Below, piece after piece: positions 6,712-9,981 of a stretch of 9,981 nt of DNA. The position numbers and the translations under genes are program-made. The notes under the pieces are model-generated. The model was not told the origin of the DNA and did no database searches. It saw only the letters and a list, made by a program, of their open reading frames with translations. This stretch comes from Acidobacteriota bacterium. Lineage in GTDB: Bacteria > Acidobacteriota > Vicinamibacteria > Vicinamibacterales > CAVVIG01. Position 1 is the first letter of the stretch, and every line of letters starts with the position of its first letter. The stretch is from contig QHWL01000250.1 in assembly GCA_003222555.1 (NCBI GenBank), positions 585 through 10,565 of the forward strand, written 5' to 3'.

Positions 6712-9273
6712 ATGACCGAGTACAAGCCGCAGCAACTGGACAAGAAATGGCAGCGCGCGTGGACCTCCTCGCGCGCCTTCGAGGTCGACCTCGACGCGAG
6801 CCTGCCGAAGTTCTATTGCCTGGAGATGTTCGCGTATCCGTCCGGCTACGCGCACGTCGGACACGTCCGCAACTACATCATCGGCGACATCATGGCGCGG
6901 ATGAAGCGGATGCGCGGCTACAACGTGCTGCACCCCTTCGGCTGGGACGCCTTCGGCCTGCCGGCAGAGAACGCCGCGATCAAAACCGGCACGCACCCGG
7001 AGAAATCGACGCTCGACAACATCGCGCACATGAAAGGGCAGCTGCAGCGGCTGGGCATCAGCTACGCGTGGGAGCGCGAGATTGCCACCTGTCTGCCCGA
7101 GTACTACAAGTTCAATCAGTGGATCTTTCTGAAGATGTTCGAGCGTGGCCTTGCGTACCGCAAGCGCTCGACCGTCAACTGGTGTCCGAGCTGCCAGACC
7201 GTGCTGGCCAACGAGCAGGTCGTCGACGGGGCGTGCTGGCGATGCGGCACTACCGTGGTCGCCCGCGATCTGGAGCAGTGGTTCTTCCGGATCACCGCGT
7301 ATGCCGATCAACTGCTGAAGGGGCTCGACGCGCTCACCGAGTGGCCCGAGAAGGTCGTCTTGATGCAGCGCAACTGGATCGGACGCTCGGAGGGCGCGCG
7401 CCTCAAGTTCCCGGTCGTGGACCCGAAAGGGGCCGCGCCGGTTCACGGCGACAGCATCGAAATCTTCACGACGCGCATCGACACCATTTACGGCGCAACG
7501 TTTGTATTGCTGGCGCCCGAGCACTCGATCGTCGATCGGTTCGTGAACGAGAGCCCCGATCCGAAAAGGCTTCGCGACCGGGTGGCCACGTTCCGCGCGC
7601 TCGACCGCGAGGCCAGAATGACCGGTGCCCTCGACAAGGAAGGCTTCGACACCGGCCGCACGGCCATCAACCCGTTCACCGGTCAGGAAGTGCCGATCTG
7701 GATCGCGAATTTCGTGCTGGCCGAGTACGGCACCGGCGCCATCATGGCGGTGCCGGCCCACGATCAGCGCGACTTCGAGTTCGCCCGCAAATACAACCTG
7801 CCGATTCGAATTGTCGTGCGATCGGAGGTCCACCAGACAACGAATGAAAGCGTCCCGGCAGTGGAAATGACCGAGGCGTCCACCAATTACGGACGGCTCG
7901 TCGACTCGGGGGAGTACTCGGGCCAGGAGGCCCCGGCCGTCATTGCGCGGATGACGGCCGACGCCGAGAAGCGCGGCATCGGTACTGGCGAAGTGCAGTA
8001 CCGCCTCAAAGATTGGGGCATCTCGCGTCAGCGCTACTGGGGCACGCCCATCCCCATCGTCTACTGCGACAGAGACGGCGTCGTGGGCGTCCCGTACGAG
8101 CAACTGCCGGTCGAGCTGCCGAACGTGACCACGTTTACCGGACGAGGCGATTCGCCGCTGGCTCAAGTGCCGGAGTTCGTCAACGTGAAGTGCCCGAAAT
8201 GTGGCGGTCCTGCGCGCCGCGAGACCGACACGATGGATACGTTCGTCGATTCGTCGTGGTATTTCCTGCGCTTCTGCGATCCGAAGAACCGCGAGCTCCC
8301 GTTCGGCCCGGCCGCGGCGGCCTACTGGATGCCGGTGGACTTCTACAGTGGCGGCGTCGAGCATGCGATTCTGCACCTGTTGTACTCGCGGTTCTTCACG
8401 CGCGTCCTGCGGGACGTCGGTCTGGTCGACTTCGACGAGCCGTTCAAGCGGCTGCTCACGCAGGGGATGGTGCTGAAAAACGGCGCCGTCATGTCGAAGT
8501 CCAAAGGCAATGTCGTCGATCCCGACGACATGCTGGCGAAGTACGGCGCCGATGCGCTCCGTCTCTATGTCATGTTCGTCGCGCCGCCGGAGAAAGAGGT
8601 CGAGTGGAACGACTCCGGCCTGGAAGGGAGCTTCCGCTTCCTGGTGCGCGTCTGGCGCATCGTCGATCACTGGGCCCTGACGATCGGCGGCGAAGGGATG
8701 CCGCCATGCAGCGGCGACTGCACGGACACCGAACGCGCGCTGCGGCGCAAGACGCACGACACAATCCGGCGGGTGACCGCCGATATCGAGGAACGGATGC
8801 ACCTCAATACGGCGGTGTCGTCGCTGATGGAGCTGGTCAACGAGCTCTACGCATTCAGCGAGTCGACGGCGCATGGCGCGCCGGCTCGCGGTGAGCCGCG
8901 CGTCGGCCGCGTCGAGCGACGGCAGACGATCGCTGCGGTGCGCGAAGCGCTTGACGCGCTTGTGCTCATGATCTCGCCTTTCGCGCCGCACATGGCAGAG
9001 GAGCTGTGGCACATGCTCGGCCACGCCGAGAGTCTCGCCAAAGGGCGCTGGCCGGCGTTCGACCCGGAGGTCGCCAAGGCGGACGAAGTCGTGGTGCCGG
9101 TCCAGATCAATGGAAAAGTTCGCGCACGATTGACGGCGCGCGCCGGTGCGTCCGACGACGAGCTGCGCGAGGCGGCGCTCGCCGATCCAGTCGTGCGACA
9201 GCACACGGCGGGAAAGACGATTCTCAAAATGGTGATCGCAAAGGGGACGCTCGTCTCATTGGTGGTGCAATGA
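6712..9273 (+). CDS. leuS: Leucyl-tRNA synthetase
   Basis: This 853-residue cytoplasmic class I synthetase charges tRNA-Leu with leucine and edits mischarged products; the length is normal for bacterial LeuRS. Visible in order: HVGH (48-51, the HIGH motif), a zinc-type C158-x2-C161 with C175-x2-C178, the CP1 editing domain with TTRIDT (253-258) and [12 protein letters not shown] ending in the conserved D351, VMSKSKGN from 593 (V replaces the first K of KMSKS), and the C-terminal [13 protein letters not shown]. Typical LeuRS wording at the N-terminus ([15 protein letters not shown]) supports the ATG at 6712, although no Shine-Dalgarno precedes it; the leader instead holds a GAATG/CATTC hairpin. 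Its stop overlaps the lptE start as ATGA, so the two are translationally coupled. No sign of truncation or frameshift. Confidence 0.98.
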   Translation: MTEYKPQQLDKKWQRAWTSSRAFEVDLDASLPKFYCLEMFAYPSGYAHVGHVRNYIIGDIMARMKRMRGYNVLHPFGWDAFGLPAENAAIKTGTHPEKSTLDNIAHMKGQLQRLGISYAWEREIATCLPEYYKFNQWIFLKMFERGLAYRKRSTVNWCPSCQTVLANEQVVDGACWRCGTTVVARDLEQWFFRITAYADQLLKGLDALTEWPEKVVLMQRNWIGRSEGARLKFPVVDPKGAAPVHGDSIEIFTTRIDTIYGATFVLLAPEHSIVDRFVNESPDPKRLRDRVATFRALDREARMTGALDKEGFDTGRTAINPFTGQEVPIWIANFVLAEYGTGAIMAVPAHDQRDFEFARKYNLPIRIVVRSEVHQTTNESVPAVEMTEASTNYGRLVDSGEYSGQEAPAVIARMTADAEKRGIGTGEVQYRLKDWGISRQRYWGTPIPIVYCDRDGVVGVPYEQLPVELPNVTTFTGRGDSPLAQVPEFVNVKCPKCGGPARRETDTMDTFVDSSWYFLRFCDPKNRELPFGPAAAAYWMPVDFYSGGVEHAILHLLYSRFFTRVLRDVGLVDFDEPFKRLLTQGMVLKNGAVMSKSKGNVVDPDDMLAKYGADALRLYVMFVAPPEKEVEWNDSGLEGSFRFLVRVWRIVDHWALTIGGEGMPPCSGDCTDTERALRRKTHDTIRRVTADIEERMHLNTAVSSLMELVNELYAFSESTAHGAPARGEPRVGRVERRQTIAAVREALDALVLMISPFAPHMAEELWHMLGHAESLAKGRWPAFDPEVAKADEVVVPVQINGKVRARLTARAGASDDELREAALADPVVRQHTAGKTILKMVIAKGTLVSLVVQ

Positions 9274-9809
9274 TCAAAAGCCATGTTCTTGGTGTCCTTT
9301 GTACCCTTGGTGCTCTTTGTGCCGTAGGGTGTGGCTATTCCCTGGCGGGCCGCGGGTCGTTTCTGCCCGCGTACATCAAAACGATCGGGATCCCGACATT
9401 CGCGAACCGCACGACCGTCTTCAATCTCGAAACGACCCTCACGCAGAAAGTCCGCAGCGAGTTCATCGGCCGCGGCAAGTACCAGATTCTTCCACAGGCG
9501 GACGGCGTGGATGCGCTGCTCACCGGAGAAGTGGTTGCCGTGTCCATTGCGCCGGCCAGCTTCAACACACAACAGCTGGCGTCACGCTACGCGATTACGA
9601 TGACGGCGAGGATCGAGCTGCGCGACACTCGCGCGAACGCCGTGTTGTGGGAGAATCCCAGCCTCGTCTTCCGTCAGGAATACGAAGCGACGAGCGGGAC
9701 GAGCGCAGTCGATCCGGCCGCGTTCTTCGGCCAGGATGCCAACGCGCTGGATCGGCTCGGCACCGACTTCGCGCGCACGATCGTCAGCACGATCCTCGAG
9801 GCCTTTTAG
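9270..9809 (+). CDS. lptE: LPS-assembly lipoprotein LptE
   Basis: This 179-residue outer-membrane lipoprotein is the predicted plug partner of LptD in placing lipopolysaccharide on the cell surface. A lipoprotein signal peptide ends in AVGC with the acylated cysteine at C21, followed by GYSLAGRG, the usual LptE opening. The family core [19 protein letters not shown], then [15 protein letters not shown] and [12 protein letters not shown], is clear. The ATG at 9270 overlaps the leuS stop by 4 nt (ATGA). The leuS-lptE order is also that of Escherichia coli, which supports the assignment. The signal-peptide codons lie in an 18-nt degenerate repeat (9288-9321). Longer in-frame starts upstream would run through leuS and are rejected. 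Transfer or decay is not indicated. Confidence 0.9.
   Translation: MIKSHVLGVLCTLGALCAVGCGYSLAGRGSFLPAYIKTIGIPTFANRTTVFNLETTLTQKVRSEFIGRGKYQILPQADGVDALLTGEVVAVSIAPASFNTQQLASRYAITMTARIELRDTRANAVLWENPSLVFRQEYEATSGTSAVDPAAFFGQDANALDRLGTDFARTIVSTILEAF
9288..9321. repeat. Degenerate 18-nt repeat inside the lptE signal-peptide codons
   Basis: CTTGGTGTCCTTTGTA (9288-9303) and CTTGGTGCTCTTTGTG (9306-9321) match at 13 of 16 bases, 18 nt apart. On the other strand it reads as an ACCAAG/ACAAAG repeat encoding TKGTKDTKN, a pattern I associate with dispersed intergenic repeats in several bacterial groups. A fragment of similar type, CCACGAAAGCCACGGAGA, follows lptE near 9851-9868. Confidence 0.45.
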
Positions 9810-9897
9810 TGCTTTCTGACAAAGGGGGTTGGCTTCGGCGCCTTTTCGCACCACGAAAGCCACGGAGAGTCTTTACCCTAAAATACGCGGATAACCA

Positions 9898-9981
9898 GTG
9901 ACGTGTGTACGGTTGTTGCTCGTGGCGGCCCTGTCAACGATGTCAACGATGTCAACGATGTCAACGATGTCAACGATGTCA
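9898..9981 (+). CDS. Possible start of a secreted or membrane protein (partial, uncertain)
   Basis: A GTG at 9898 opens a frame reading MTCVRLLLVAAL followed by a run of STM triplets encoded by the 9-bp repeat, open to the window edge. A basic residue followed by a Leu/Val/Ala core resembles a signal peptide. No good Shine-Dalgarno is visible and only 28 codons are present. In E. coli the gene after lptE is holA, but this start does not resemble DNA polymerase III delta. Other frames through the repeat (QRC, VND) are also open, so the choice of frame is tentative. Confidence 0.25.
   Translation, partial: MTCVRLLLVAALSTMSTMSTMSTMSTMS
9932..9981. repeat. 9-bp tandem repeat (TGTCAACGA), at least 5.5 copies
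   Basis: TGTCAACGA is repeated perfectly five times from 9932 to 9976 and the sixth copy is cut by the window end at 9981. The repeat length is a multiple of three, so copy-number change would alter protein length without shifting frame if it is coding. Perfect identity of the copies suggests recent expansion. Confidence 0.9.

Noticed and set aside
6508..9204. An 898-codon open frame on the minus strand across leuS
   Set aside because: It is antisense to a clear, full-length leuS; its Arg/His/Val-rich product resembles no family and reflects the codon pattern of GC-rich DNA.
9810..9860. Possible terminator after lptE
   Set aside because: The GGCTTCGGCGCC element gives only a short stem and the pairing with the AAAGG/CCTTT flanks is inconsistent; no clear stem plus T run.
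1..9981. A defence, CRISPR, prophage or mobile element system
   Set aside because: No nuclease, helicase, integrase, transposase, phage gene or spaced repeat array is visible; all genes are metabolic, transport, secreted or housekeeping.

Overview
This GC-rich window looks like chromosomal DNA of a diderm (Gram-negative) bacterium, most likely an acidobacterium, perhaps of the Vicinamibacteria type. The inference rests on three things: secreted proteins carrying the ADGKPDLSGIW signature next to a DUF6152-type protein, exported acetamidase/formamidase and M28 peptidase genes side by side, and a leuS-lptE pair that implies an LPS outer membrane. No database search was possible, so lineage is inference. 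No plasmid, phage, IS, CRISPR, rRNA or tRNA gene is visible.

Layout. Positions 1-6296 carry seven genes, all on the minus strand. Read in their direction of transcription they are: a divergent SDF-family (glutamate/dicarboxylate-type) symporter (6296-5007), a phosphinothricin-acetyltransferase-like GNAT enzyme (4837-4193), an exported acetamidase/formamidase (4109-3093), an exported M28 metallopeptidase (3062-1812), a DinB-like/DUF1572 protein (1760-1194), a secreted protein of unknown function (993-145) and the start of a DUF6152 protein (129 to beyond base 1). Gaps of 30, 51 and 15 nt suggest short co-transcribed groups. A 200-nt gap with two hairpins (994-1193) separates the last pair from the rest.

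Positions 6297-6711 form a divergent spacer. It contains a 55-nt compound inverted repeat, a decayed MmcQ/YjbR gene start and a CATTC/GAATG-rich hairpin. From 6712 on the plus strand come leuS (leucyl-tRNA synthetase) and lptE (LPS-assembly lipoprotein), overlapping by ATGA. This order matches the start of the leuS-lptE-holA cluster of proteobacteria, but holA does not follow within the visible 172 nt. The window ends inside a 9-bp tandem repeat that lies within a possible signal-peptide-like reading frame.

Functional reading. The minus-strand genes look like peptide and amide handling outside the cytoplasm (amidase, aminopeptidase), with a carboxylate/amino-acid transporter nearby. This is inference from co-location. 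The plus-strand genes are housekeeping. I see no convincing new multi-gene system. The most unusual signals are the altered cation-site residues of the symporter and the repeats that encode, or overlap, signal-peptide sequence at the right end.
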